Assembly: GCA_905221605.1 (NCBI GenBank)
Contig: CAJNDS010000471.1
Location: 1 to 64,000, forward strand
Length of the DNA: 64,000 nt
Reading direction: 5' to 3'
Origin: Symbiodinium natans
Taxonomy: Eukaryota; Sar; Dinophyceae; Suessiales; Symbiodiniaceae
Part shown: positions 30,424 through 41,170 of the stretch, piece after piece
Numbering within the stretch: the first letter of the stretch is position 1
Layout: each line of letters begins with the position of its first letter
Translations under genes and position numbers: made by a program
The notes under the pieces: model-generated
What the model saw: only the letters and a program-made list of their open reading frames with translations
Database searches by the model: none
What the model was told of the DNA's origin: nothing

Positions 30424-31748
30424 AAACTCCGCAGAAACTCAAGACGAGTAGAAATTGCAACGAAACCTTCCGCAGAAACTCAAGACGAGTAGACATTGCA
30501 ACGAAACCTTCCACAGAAACTCAAGACGAGTAGAAATTGCAACGACGCCTTCCGCAGAAACGCAAGACGAGTAGACATTGCAACGAAACCTTCCGCAGAA
30601 ACTCAAGACGAGTAGAAATTGCAACGATACCTTCCGCAGAAACTCAAGACGAGCAGAAATTGCAACGAAGCCTTCCGCAGAAACGCAAGACGAGTAGAAA
30701 TTGCAACGAAAACTTCCGCGCAGAAACTCAAGACGAGTAGAAATTGCAACGAAACCTTCCGCGCAGAAACTCAAGACGAGTAGAACTTGCAACGAAACCT
30801 TCCGCAGAAACTCAAGACGAGTAGAAATTGCAACGATACCTTCCGCAGAAACTCAAGACGAGTAAAAATTGCAACGAAACCTTCCGCGCAGAAACTCAAG
30901 ACGAGTAGAAATAGCAACGGAACCTTCCGCGCAGAAATTCAAGACGAGTAGACATTGCAACGACACCTTCCGCGGAAACTCAAGACGAGTAGACATTGCA
31001 ACGAAACCTTCCGCAGAAACTCAATACGACTAGAAATTGCAACGAAACCTTCCACAAAACTCAAGACGAGTAGAACTTGCAACGAAACCTTCCGCAGAAA
31101 CTCAAGACGATTAGAAATTGCAACGACACCTTCCGCAGAAATTCAAGACGAGTAGAAATTGCAACGAAACCTTCCGCAGAAACTCAAGACGAGTAGACAT
31201 TGCAACGGCACCTTCCGCAGAAACTCAAGACGAGTAGACATTGCAACGAAACCTTCCGCAGAAACTCAAAACGACTAGAAATTGCAACGAAACCTTCCAC
31301 AAAACTCAAGACGAGTAGAACTTGCAACGAAACCTTCCACAAAACTCAAACGAGTAGAAATTGCAACGAAACCTTCCGCAGAAACTCAACTCAAGACAAA
31401 CCTTCCGCAGAAACTCAAGACGAGTAGACATTGCAACGACACCTTCCGCAGAAACTCAAGACGAGTAGACATTGCAACGACCCCTTCCGCAGAAACTCAA
31501 GACGAGTAGACATTGCAACGACACCTTCCGCAGAAATTCAAGACGAGCATATAGAAATTGCAACGACATCTTCCGTAGAAACTCAAGACGAGTAGAAATG
31601 GCAACGAAACCTTCCGCGCAGAAACTCAAGACGAGTAGAAATGGCAACGAAACCTTCCGCAGAAACTCAAGACGAGTAGAAATGGCACCGACACCTTCCG
31701 CAGAAACTCAAGACGAGTAGAAATTGCACCGACACCTTCCGCAGAAAT
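30424..31748. repeat. 41-bp minisatellite, ~32 copies
   Basis: CTTCCGCAG markers fall at 30467, 30508 and 30549, giving a period of 41. Unit: GCAACGAAACCTTCCGCAGA followed by AACTCAAGACGAGTAGAAATT. Variants are CCGCGCAG (+2) and CCACAAAACTC (-2), which change the local period. Alternation of GTAGAAATTG and GTAGACATTG suggests block duplications. Non-coding. Confidence 0.95.
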
Positions 31749-31949
31749 GGGCTCTAGGGGGACTTACGAGGGCTATATGGGGGTCGTAGGGGTTTATATC
31801 CGGTGTTTAGGCGGTTGGGCCTTTGTATCTGCAGGCGCTACTCGTCCTTCGGGCGCCAGCTCCTCAAGGCACATCGAGGCACCAGCTTCGAGGACCTACT
31901 TGGCGGGTTTGGCGGGTTCATTGGTAAAACGAGGAATGAACTTTCGTAA

Positions 31950-32010
31950 TACCATGCTTATAATGGCTTATAACCCTACTTATAAATACCCAAATTAAAT
32001 AAGCCTTCAA
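31950..32010. mobile_element. Possible decayed fragment of the foldback element
   Basis: GGCTTATAACCCTACTTATAAATACCC, read in two parts (TTATAACCCTACTTATAA, AATACCC), resembles the right arm of the element at 17.9 kb but lacks the terminal CCTCCAAG. Confidence 0.3.
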
Positions 32011-32128
32011 GTATCAGCTTCTGAGTCCAATATATCCAGTCTGATCCACCATCCCTGGGTCATTGAATGTTGGTGGCATGAGTTCACAAGCTCATGCGCC
32101 TTCAAGACTCCGATTTCTTAAAGGCTTA

Positions 32129-32274
32129 CTTGGAGGTTGCATGGGTACTTACAAGTAGGGTGATATATAAGTATGGTCCTATGGTATGATTAGCTGTAAC
32201 CTATCTATAGCTATAGCTATATATTTAGGGTACTTCTAACCCTACGTACAAGTATATACCCATGAACCTCCAAG
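32129..32274. mobile_element. Foldback / MITE-like element, copy 2 (146 bp)
   Basis: Starts CTTGGAGGTTGCATGGGTAC and ends ACCCATGAACCTCCAAG. The arms are reverse complements, with a GCTATAGCTATAG-type AT-rich interior. It shares ends with 17846-17960, so it is a dispersed family. Confidence 0.8.
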
Positions 32275-33090
32275 CAGGGCAACTGCAGGCGAAGTCGCAG
32301 CTCTCCTCCAAATGGACTTGCCGCCCACCGAGGTTTGGACTTCCCAGCAGCCGCGGATGATCCGGCGCACTGGCGGCTGGCAAGGGCGAAGCCATTTGTA
32401 GAAGCAGTAGACGAATGATCCTAAACCCTGAACCCTAAACCCGCTAAATATAAGATGTACAACTCACGCAACTGGATGGGACATATCTGTGCCACGCGCC
32501 TTTCTTCATTCCAGTGAGCCAAGAAATGCCGGATGACGCCAGCGCAGAACAAACGTGAGAGTGGAGAGTCCCGACTGCCGAAACCACTTAATCCCCTGTC
32601 AGCCTGGGGTCCTATCGCTGCCAGGACCCTTGTTTCTTTTGGGGGGATACCTAATCTTCTTACGATGTCATGCTAAACAGAAACACTAACCTCTGTCATC
32701 ACTCAGTAGCTTAGCCTTGCTCTACTCCAGCAAAGCAACAGGCCTTTGCACTACCGAATGCCTGTTGTGAAACTGAGAAAAAGGCATCTACGCTCGAGCG
32801 AGGGACTGTGACCCATCCCGGGGCAATTTCAGGGGCTCCCAATGCCTGCTCCGTCCTTCCCGCCCCCACCGCCTCACCTCACCGCCCCTCCCCATGCTTC
32901 TACGTATTACATGCTTCATCAGGCTTCCATGTTTTGCCATTGTTATTTGAGCCGTGTTCTCCAACCCTCCTCCCCGAAAAAAGCTCACGGCTACTTGCTC
33001 CTTGACCCTGAGCTCACTCACCGCTAATATTGCACCCTGAACCTGTATGGGGAATTCAGGACCCACAGATGAAGCCTAATCCCCCTTCCA
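32275..33090. other. Unassigned sequence
   Basis: A short telomere patch at about 32421-32442; otherwise nothing recognisable. Confidence 0.4.
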
Positions 33091-33093
33091 AGT

Positions 33094-33290
33094 CTAGCAC
33101 CAAGAACTGCTGCCGCTGAAGCTTGGTAAACGAGCACAACACTTTAAGATGGCATCCGCAACTAGTCTCGAGCGCTCTCCCAACGATGCTGCGGACGTCA
33201 GCTTCAAGATGGCCTGTTCTGGCATGTGCTGCTTAGTGCTGCTTCTCTGCTTCTGAAGAACTTCGGCGTGGGCGGCGCAGGATTCTGATC
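33094..33290 (-). pseudogene. Degraded tandem copy of the 33.4-33.8 kb coding segment
   Basis: In the minus frame with HARTGHLEADVRSIVGRALE and TKLQRQQFLVLDLEGG, two blocks align with ARATHFDEADVRRI and SKLQRQQWASLLF of the neighbouring exon, with the intervening ~110 codons missing and a stop just upstream. This looks like an internally deleted tandem duplicate. Confidence 0.45.
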
Positions 33291-33376
33291 GAGAGGGGCC
33301 GCCACTGCTGCAGCGGAAGCTGCGGAAGCTTGGTAAGCGCAAGACGTTCTCTTCCAGCAGGCCCAGCCTTCCTTCA

Positions 33377-34030
33377 TTAGCCGCTTCGGCAATCATTTTC
33401 AGATAGCCAAAGCATCTGCAGGTCTTCAACTAATTCTTGCTGGCACGCGGGCTGATGACGCAGGAATCTGAACAACAGGGACGCCCACTGCTGCCGCTGA
33501 AGCTTGCTAAGTGACTTCACAACATTGCTAAGGTGACCCGTGCAGGGCACCACCTTCGGCAAGCTGCTGTCATTGCTGGACCCCGAAAGCAGTTCTTCCA
33601 TCCGGCCCAGCATGTCATTTGCGATAAGCTGCTGCACAACTGGGAGGCTCCTAGTTCCATACCAGGTCAGAGTCTGGTGTGCAGCCTTTCGTACCGTTGA
33701 ATCTGCGGCTCGGCAGTGCCCAAGCAAGTCTCGAACGTTCTTCCGAAGGATGCGGCGGACGTCAGCTTCATCAAAATGGGTTGCCCTGGCCTTTGCCAGC
33801 ACCAGACACCAAAAACGACCTGAGATTGAAGAAATAGTCAGATGCTCGCATGGGCTTAACAGAGGCACGAGGGTTGGGGAGCGCATTTGCGTGATGGGAA
33901 GGGCTTCGTATGCTTTGAAGCAAGCTTGCCGGGCGCTTAAAAATTGCAAACGCAATGCTCGCATGATGGGTTTGGATTTAAAAAACAGGGGGTTGGGGGG
34001 GGGGGGGGGGGGGGGGGGGCGGGCAAACAC
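33377..34030 (-). CDS. Candidate coding exon, unknown helical protein
   Basis: A 217-codon minus frame. The part from about 33830 down (RFWCLVLAKARATHFDEADV, then RRILRKNVRDLLGHC, LPVVQQLIANDMLGRMEELL, SKLQRQQWASLLFRFLRHQ) has the amphipathic helical pattern of repeat-type (HEAT/ARM-like) proteins, but I cannot assign it. A TTTCTTCAATCTCAG|G acceptor-like site lies at its start on the minus strand. The N-terminal end of the frame is satellite sequence (poly-Pro from a G run) and is not part of the gene. A degraded paralogous copy follows at 33094-33290. Confidence 0.45.
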   Translation of the reverse strand: MFARPPPPPPPPNPLFFKSKPIMRALRLQFLSARQACFKAYEALPITQMRSPTLVPLLSPCEHLTISSISGRFWCLVLAKARATHFDEADVRRILRKNVRDLLGHCRAADSTVRKAAHQTLTWYGTRSLPVVQQLIANDMLGRMEELLSGSSNDSSLPKVVPCTGHLSNVVKSLSKLQRQQWASLLFRFLRHQPACQQELVEDLQMLWLSENDCRSG

Positions 34031-34600
34031 CCCCCCCCCCCATTTCCAAACACTGGATTCATATGCTTTTGGAAAGCACGCTTGGCTTAAAAAGGTACGA
34101 TAGGCAAGGATTCATGTGCTTCCAAGCAAGCTTGCACGGGGGGGGGGCAGGGGTTGGGGCGGGTTTGGGGCGGGGGGATGGGGGGCTTATGCGATTTAAA
34201 AAAAGCGGGGCTGAGAGGCTGCTCCCCCAAATCCAAGCGATGCTGCAGCGATGCTTGCATGATGGGTCTGGAAAGAATTTGTGTGCTTTTTAATCAAGCT
34301 TGTAGGGATTCATATTCTTCCAAGCAAGTTTGCACGGCAAAAAGGAAAGGATTTGGGGTGGCGCAACATTTGCAAACACAATGCTCCCCCTCATTTGCAA
34401 ACACGATGCTGATGGGTCTGGCAAGTAGGATTGTTATGCTTTCCAAGCAGGCTTGTTGAAAACAAAATGCTCGCATGATGGGTTTGGAAGGGTTTCACTT
34501 GCTTTGAAGCAAGCTTTCACAGCTTAAGAAAGCAGCGGGCTGGGCAAACACAATGCTCGCGTGATGGGTTTGGAAAGGGCTCTTCATACGCTTTGGAACT
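33900..34600. repeat. Second cluster of the G-rich satellite (dispersed units)
   Basis: GCAAACACAATGCTCGCATG and ATGATGGGTTTGGAAAGG recur near 33945, 34250, 34372, 34398, 34458 and 34547, with a 25-G run at 33995-34019. The unit core is the same as at 25.3-26.2 kb but the copies are more diverged and interspersed with TTCCAAGCAAGCTTG blocks. Confidence 0.8.
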
Positions 34601-35020
34601 TTTCGCGACTTGAAAATCTGCTTTCGAGGCAAGCTTGCACAGCTCAAAAGCAGGGGGAGGTTGGGGGTGGGGGAAGGGGGGGCGGAAAAGCGGAGAAGCA
34701 GAGAAGCGGAGAAAGGTGAGACCAGAGGGCAGGCAGAAAACAAAAAGCGAAAAGAACAAATCTAAGCACACACCAGCCATACCGCACTCGGCAAGGCTGC
34801 AAGATGCGATGCGGAAAAAGATGGACATGCTTCCGATACATAAAACAGGGCAAGAGACAACCGAAGAACTTCTGCCGCTCGACATTGCTTCCACAGGCTG
34901 TGGTGATGCTGAAGTCGCGGTTGTCACTCTTCATGGCCATGACAACATTGGCAAATTCAGTAACTGCTTCGGACCTGTGGAGCAGAGATCACGGGCACTT
35001 GCTTACAAGTGCATGGCTCG

Positions 35021-35506
35021 CTAACACGCAAAGAGAATGCCCTGATTCTCTCGCGCCTGTCCAGCCTGCCCATCTCGGCCACGTGATCGAGCAAGGCCTA
35101 GCCACGCTCGCATCAGCGGGCTGGCCGTGCTCACCAACTCATCACTATAATGGTATTCATGTGTGGAAAGAACCCTGTATATCCTGTCAATGCTCGCGGG
35201 TACTTGAAGGTCAGTTCCATATTGCCTTGGGGCTCCTGGTCTGCTTGGAGACCACGCGCCAGCGCACCAGATCATGCACCTGCGGAAGTGCATAGAAATG
35301 CACTGGCATGAGCGGGACTGCCCTCCCGACACGCCCAAAAATCGACAGGTGCAGACACTCGTGTGTCGGAGACAAGGCGCCGCGAGGTACGGAAACAGAT
35401 CCGACCTCAGGCTTCTTCGACGAGTCCCTACATTGTTACGTAATGTTCCATGGTGTTGCTTGTCCTCTCCAGGATCTGCGGCGTAAGATAGCGTAAGTCT
35501 ATGCAT
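35021..35506 (-). CDS. Candidate exon(s), unknown product
   Basis: A 161-codon minus frame with a natural-looking interior (GTDLQVPASIDRIYRVLSTH, EYHYSDELVSTASPLMRAWL). No domain recognised. Borders unknown; the Cys/Arg-rich first half may be intronic. Confidence 0.3.
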   Translation of the reverse strand: MHRLTLSYAADPGEDKQHHGTLRNNVGTRRRSLRSDLFPYLAAPCLRHTSVCTCRFLGVSGGQSRSCQCISMHFRRCMIWCAGAWSPSRPGAPRQYGTDLQVPASIDRIYRVLSTHEYHYSDELVSTASPLMRAWLGLARSRGRDGQAGQARENQGILFAC

Positions 35507-35508
35507 GT

Positions 35509-35916
35509 CTATGCAAACGGATCCTCAGCAGTCCGAGGCACCACAGGAGCCTGTAAGGATCCCATTCCTCGGCTCCGACCTCGGAACGAACTCGAGAACG
35601 GAATGTCAGCTGCACGGTTTGGGGCTGGAACTTTGTAAACCGAAACAACCACCATGCTTATCTTGATGTCCCAGCTGCGCATGGACATTCGGAACAAGCC
35701 GTTGCCGAGGTCTTCGTCAAAGATGACTGGTCCTAGGGAAGAGCATGCAACACAGCAAAAATTCCTGATGGCGCTGCCAAGCTGGGCCAAGCTGAAAAGT
35801 TGGGCCAGGAGCCTGCGCTGCACCCTGCATTCCATCCAAGACCACTGCCGGAGAGTTAGCGCCACATGTCCTGAAAGGGATTCGAGCAGATTTACGGCAT
35901 GAGGTTCCTTCCGCAC
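35509..35916 (-). CDS. Candidate exon, unknown product
   Basis: A 135-codon minus frame. The stretch QLGSAIRNFCCVACSSLGPV followed by IFDEDLGNGLFRMSMRSWDI and KISMVVVSVYKVPAPNRAAD alternates hydrophobic strands in a way that suggests real protein. It lies directly upstream (minus sense) of 35021-35506, so both may belong to one gene. Confidence 0.4.
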   Translation of the reverse strand: MRKEPHAVNLLESLSGHVALTLRQWSWMECRVQRRLLAQLFSLAQLGSAIRNFCCVACSSLGPVIFDEDLGNGLFRMSMRSWDIKISMVVVSVYKVPAPNRAADIPFSSSFRGRSRGMGSLQAPVVPRTAEDPFA

Positions 35917-35989
35917 ACAACAACCCTTCGGCAGTGACTGGCAGCAACCTCAGCGGCTCACAACCATTCACAACCACTCAGGGTCGCTC

Positions 35990-36579
35990 AGGCAATGGCT
36001 CGCGTGGTTCGCGCTTCTGCATCTCCAGCGGCTGCTCCAGGTCAGACAGCTGCTTTCGCATGAGCTCCAGCTCAGACTTCAATTGCCCGGCAAAGGCTTC
36101 GAGAGCGCCTGACCTGGGATTCGCTGTGATTTAACGGAACCGCCCTCATGGGAGCAGTTCCTGCTCGAGTGTTGCTCTGGTCTGGACCCCAAAAGTCCCA
36201 AAAGTGTGCCGGCGAGCTTATGCGGAACCTGGGAACCGGGCTCCGACTCGAGCTCGGCACAACGGCTCTGCTGGGATGCCAGCTCCTGGCGTGCTTCGTG
36301 GAGGGCAGCCTCGACGGACCTGGGGCACAGGTTCCAGAAAAGCTCCCGCAAGCTCTGCTCTTGGGGCGGGGTGGGCTGTATACATGGAAAGTGGCTCGCA
36401 GGCTCGCAAGGGTCTGCTAAACTCAAGCTAGGCAGCCAATACTTTTCCTCCCAGGCTGCCTCCACATTGCGGCACCTGACTTTTTGAAAGCCATGGAAGC
36501 AAGGCACGCCACGAAGGGGAGGTTCAGGGTGCGATGAGCTAACGCTGTCCCAATATTCGACACATTGTGACAACGCCAC
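35990..36579 (-). pseudogene. Coiled-coil exons or fragments
   Basis: Two minus-strand stretches with heptad composition: 36240-36330 (VEAALHEARQELASQQSRCA) and 35991-36104 (KSELELMRKQLSDLEQPLEM), separated by a non-coil segment that may be an intron. They resemble the coiled-coil fragments at 26.7-27.3 kb, hinting at a dispersed gene or pseudogene family. Confidence 0.4.
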
Positions 36580-36849
36580 GGCTTCTCAGCATTTCTCAGC
36601 TCAGCCCGCCCGAGTGCTGCCAAGCCACGTGGTCTCAATCTCAGGGTCCTGATGGTAGCAGAAGGCAAATGATGGCTGGCTCTGACGAAGCTCTGCACAT
36701 GAGGAGTCTTGGGAACTGCTACATCCTGCTACGACCCGCTGGTGCAATGCCCTGCGCATCGCTGGACCTGCTGGACACACTCGACCCGGGGGTCCCATCG
36801 GACATTTCGGAGTCCTTTCACCGCAACGTGCTGATGTCTGCATTAGGCT

Positions 36850-37008
36850 TCGATGACTGAACAGCATTAGGGGCGAAACCCCTAAATCTACCCTCCAAAC
36901 CCTAGATCGGAGGGGAAGCTCTCCAATTAGCCCCAAAACTGTCTGCGGCTGCAACTGAATGCCCCCGGACGCATGGCTTCTGTCCGTCTCCTAGCCTTCT
37001 ATCTATAC

Positions 37009-37043
<35 letters not shown>

Positions 37044-37293
37044 AGGGCTTGTTTAGGATTTGGGCTTCGAATTTGCAGGTCCTGATGTCTGCCAAAACAG
37101 GAAGCCAAGAAATGCCAAGACTTGGGAGAAAGGCCTCCAACTCACTCGCCGTCGGGCTACGATGACTGAACAGCATTAGGGGTGAAAATTACTAGATGTA
37201 CCCTCCAAACCCTAAATCTTGAACAAACGCTAAACCCCTCGACCGAAGCCGAAGCTTTCCCATTCGCCCCAAAACCGTTTGCGGCTGCAACTG
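36850..37293. repeat. Direct repeat pair ~309 bp apart, with (CT)n between
   Basis: CGATGACTGAACAGCATTAG begins both copies (36850 and 37159), and CCCTCCAAACCCTA and GTTTGCGGCTGCAACTG/GTCTGCGGCTGCAACTG recur inside each. A (CT)n run lies at 37015-37042. Confidence 0.8.
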
Positions 37294-37327
37294 GATTAAT
37301 AGCTTCGCTGCCAGCGCCCACTGATTT

Positions 37328-37945
37328 GGTAGGGGCCTAGAGGCTTGTCGTATGTCCCTTTTCTTCGTGCTTGTAGGGTTTGGGGGAGCGTCTAGATCTT
37401 CCGTGCTCGTAGTATGAGGGGCTAGTGACTGCCCTGTGTTCCTGTGATTTGGTAGGGGCTTGGAGGCCTAAAGGTTTGTCGTATGTCCCCTCCCTTCGTC
37501 CCTTCGTGTTGGAAGGGTGTTGTGAGGGCCCGGGAGGTTTGTCGTATGTCCCCTTTCTTCGTGCTTGTAGGGTTTGGAGAGTGTCTAGATCATTGTCATA
37601 TATCATTTGCTTCTGTGCTCGTACTATGAGGGTTAGTGACTCTCCTAGGAGCTTTGTCATATGTCCCCCTCCTTCGTGTTCCTGTGATTTGGTAGGGGCC
37701 CTGGAGGTTTGTCGTATGTCCCCTTTCTTCGTGCTTGTAGGGTTTGGGGAGCGTCTAGATGAGTATCATATATGATTTGCAGCAAAGTTCCCCCACCTAA
37801 CAATCCTCCAGGCAGAAGTTTCTTGAAGTTTTTGTATGTTTTTTGAAGGCTGGCTTTATGTTGAACATCAACCCTTTGAATTGCTCCCCTGACCTCCCAA
37901 CTGTTTGGGGAGCGTTCAGATTATTGTCATATATCATTTGCTTCC
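37328..37945. repeat. ~110-140-bp tandem repeat with GGTTTGTCGTATGTCCCC core
   Basis: The core TTTGTCGTATGTCCCC recurs five times (37348, 37477, 37532, 37652 and 37711, with variants), usually between CCTGTGATTTGGTAGGGG and CTTGTAGGGTTTGGGGAG. The linker CATATATCATTTGCTTC appears at 37598 and again at 37930. Confidence 0.8.
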
Positions 37946-38170
37946 GTAACCCTGAACCCTCGACATCCCTCGAACCCTGTCCTCTGACTCGGGGTTGAGG
38001 CAGGGCCCGTGCCGCCCGGCCCAAAATGATAAAGAAAACAGTGACCCCAATACTCCGGCCCGTGCTGGTCATCCCTGTCCTCCTCATCCGTGATATCGAA
38101 GAACACGCAATTTGGATTCTGGCGCACTGGGTCGTCCTGGCCAATGCACCTCGGTTCACAACAGTCTTCC
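37927..38170 (-). CDS. Candidate exon with Cys-rich start, unknown product
   Basis: On the minus strand a CTCTCTTCAG|G acceptor-like site at 38171 opens a frame reading EDCCEPRCIGQDDPVRQNPN, then CVFFDITDEEDRDDQHGPEY and WGHCFLYHFG. Acidic and Cys-containing, it looks like genuine protein. No family recognised. The 3' limit is uncertain because the frame runs on to a stop at 37927 through Gly/Pro-rich sequence. Confidence 0.5.
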
Positions 38171-38249
38171 CTGAAGAGAGGTCTGACTCGCTAAGGCGGC
38201 TAGCTTTCCGCGTCATGGTGGACAGGATCCACCAGGTATAGCATGGGCC

Positions 38250-41050
38250 CCCATGAGCATACCTATTGAGGCTGTTTCTGAAGTAAGCTGAGCAGCCGTC
38301 CAGGAGACAAGGTCTCCTGAACCTTCCGCTTCTTGCGAGCAGATTTTGGACTTGTGGAGCAAGATGTGAGAAAGCGCTTTCTCCTCACCTTGTGCTGCAT
38401 CTTCGCACCTGTGGCCTCATACCTCGGTTGTTCCGAGCGCGCTGAGTCTAGTGTTAAGTCCCCAGATCCATTGTCAATTCTTGAGAGTGCGTTTGAGAGG
38501 CCGAGAAAGCCAGGGAACGAGAGTGCCCAAGAGGGTTTAGAGTGTCGGCGTATAAGGTGTAGACAATTAGAGTGGCGTCGCTGCTCTGAAGATGAACACG
38601 TCTTCCGACGGTGTGAAATGCCTCTCCCGCGTCTTTCCAGTGGTCGTCTTACTCCCTAAGGCTTTCGCCGTGCTTTTCGCTTAGCTTAAGTTAGTCAAGT
38701 CAAAGTTCTGTCGATTGTTCCAGGGCATGCTTGGTTTTCTTTTCAGACAAACAAAAATGCCCACGCCGTGTAGCTGATGAAGTACGGGTGAGGGAGGAGA
38801 CGGGGGGAGGAGATGGGGCTCCACATCCAATTGCATGTCCAACCAAAAACAACACTCCCACAGCATTTGCAAGCAGCATTCCCCAAGCTCCTTCCAAATT
38901 GGCTATCAGCTATTGGGGCTACAACTAGTGCTGGCAAGTCTCTGACATTGGAGCCTGCATATCTGTCGCTCCACGCTTGTGATGTGAGCAGCAATCGCAT
39001 GAAGCAAGGTCTCCTGCCTGGGCCAATGTTGTGCTTGCCAACGCTGCAAACGTCAGTGGGGCTCCACAATTGCTGCGTTCCGAGCCAGGCCTGGACGAAG
39101 TCAGCGACTGCATCCCTTCGAAACTTTCATCAGATGTCTGCGAGTGAGACCTGAAGGCACTTAGGACAGGCTGGCAAGGCAGTGCTGGGTGCCACAAACT
39201 TTCACTGAAAGGCTGGAAACACCCCAAAGCCAAGTCCCTTCGAGGCTCAGTGGGAAACATCCCTATAAAGCAAGCTAATTCCCTGCTTCCCGGTAGGGGA
39301 CATCCAAAATACTGTCGTACTGATATTACAAGCGAAGTAAAGGTTAACCGCTGTCTCTCCCTGATACACCTTGAGGCCCAACCTCTGTTTCCACCTCAGG
39401 CTCGTAATAATAAAACTGGTGAACCTGACGAACGGATCACATGGCAAGTCTAATGATTTCCTCTTCCAAAATCCTGTCTCAAAGAGTGAGTGAGTTGACT
39501 GTACTCGTGTAAATTGTTACTGCGTTCAAAAACTATTGCAAGCTTTACGCTCGAATAATATTATAATGAACGCATTAAAATCATGAATGACGCGTAACAC
39601 CGTGACACCCAGGAACCCAACATAGAAGCTAACCATTCATCTCTCTCACTCTGTTCCGCAGCCTTGTTCGATCACCAGCTAAGACGCAAGCTCATAGAAA
39701 GGTTAACCGCACAAAGGCCCGAACTTACCAAATGCTGAGACGTGGGAAATGGGGGTTCCGGTCGCTCTCACAATACTATTAATGTGTGCTCTTCGCGTTG
39801 CGTTCACGCATTTCATTTGCAACGCCGTGAGCACACAGTAATAATATGAAGAGAGCACACAACGGATGACACCTTGACCTCATGCCCTCTTCCAAAATCC
39901 TGTCTCACCCTCGTAACCGACACCAAGACTTGCCGCAAGTTCTCTCTCCTGAAAAGCGCACCAAGAGGCCCCGCCAACTGCTGCCCCACCGGCTGCATTG
40001 GCAAGTCTCGTGCGAAGTCCTTCTGGGAGGCATTTTGCGTCGACCGACCCTACCGAAATGGGATGCGCAACTCAAGATCCCTGAGCAACGAGACGCCACG
40101 TGAACTTGGGGAGATCTTTTGTAGCATTAACAACAACCAGCTCGAATCCTCATGGCGCCAATGACACCGTTAACGTTGCTTAACAAACGCCGAGCTGTGC
40201 AAATCATTGCAAATCGATACATCTGAAAGCAGAGCTCTATATAAATTGATGCAGCTAGACTGATGCATCTCAACGAAAAAGCACAAGTCCATATATGTAA
40301 ACCGAAACATGTGATGCACCTCGAAGTTGACCACGACACAGGGATTTCTATGACAGAGTGCAGAGGCTGACGGGAAGGGGTCCCAAACTGTCTTGAACCT
40401 AAACCCCTAAGCTTGTCACTACGAACGCACACGTTCTCCGAGAAAACTGCCTTTCAGGGTGGCTCATGGCTTAGAGGCTTAGAGTTTACGTGGAGGGGCT
40501 TCAGACCCTAAACCCCGCCCGCTGAACCCTATAAACCCCAGTTCAGGGTCTTGTGTTTTTTGAGGCTTTCTGTCTTGCAGCGAGGCTTCTCCCGCCACGT
40601 CATCGTCGATGGGAGGGTCATGCCTTGTTGCTGTCGACACTCCCAACAAGGTGTTGGACTGTTGGACAACTTGGGTTTCCGGACGAAACCCTAAACACTT
40701 AGAGGCCCGAAACCCTAAGCCGCTGACATCCGCTGAGCTGTTCCTTCCCTGAACCCAAGACGAGAACCAGTGCCAGCGTAGCAACGACATGCAACGACAC
40801 CGTCACCCCCAAACAGATTCCCTGGCTGCCGGGGGGCGGGAAATCACCACCTTCGTCCTGCGCGCTGCTCGACTTGAGTTCAGGGTTCAGGGCTCATGCA
40901 AAACAAAAACACAAGCCTTTCGTTCCCCAAGGCCCGCACAAGACGAACTCCCACAAATCACAAAACTCGCCTAGGGCCGTTCCCAAGCCTCAGGGGTACC
41001 TCCAAAATACCTCCGACAACAATAATTATAGAACCCCCTGCAGCCATCAC
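38250..41050. other. Low-copy sequence, no supported gene
   Basis: Open frames on both strands (plus 38813-39154 and minus 38925-39260 overlap each other) without domains. Two inexact copies of the phrase CTCTTCCAAAATCCTGTCTCA occur near 39462 and 39887. Confidence 0.35.
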
Positions 41051-41120
41051 GTCATAGAGCACCCTTGTGCTCTAGTGCTTATACTAACTGCATGCCCGCC
41101 CAAGATGCGAACAATAAACA

Positions 41121-41170
41121 ACACAAGCACACGCACACACACGCACACACGCACACACAGACACACACAT
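41121..41170. repeat. (CA)n microsatellite
   Basis: CACACGCACACACACGCACA-type dinucleotide run. Confidence 0.9.

Noticed and set aside
32560-32720. Possible rRNA or organellar fragment (phrase CCCCTGTCAGCCTGGGGTCC)
   Set aside because: I could not match it to any conserved rRNA core segment, and the surrounding sequence gives no continuation.
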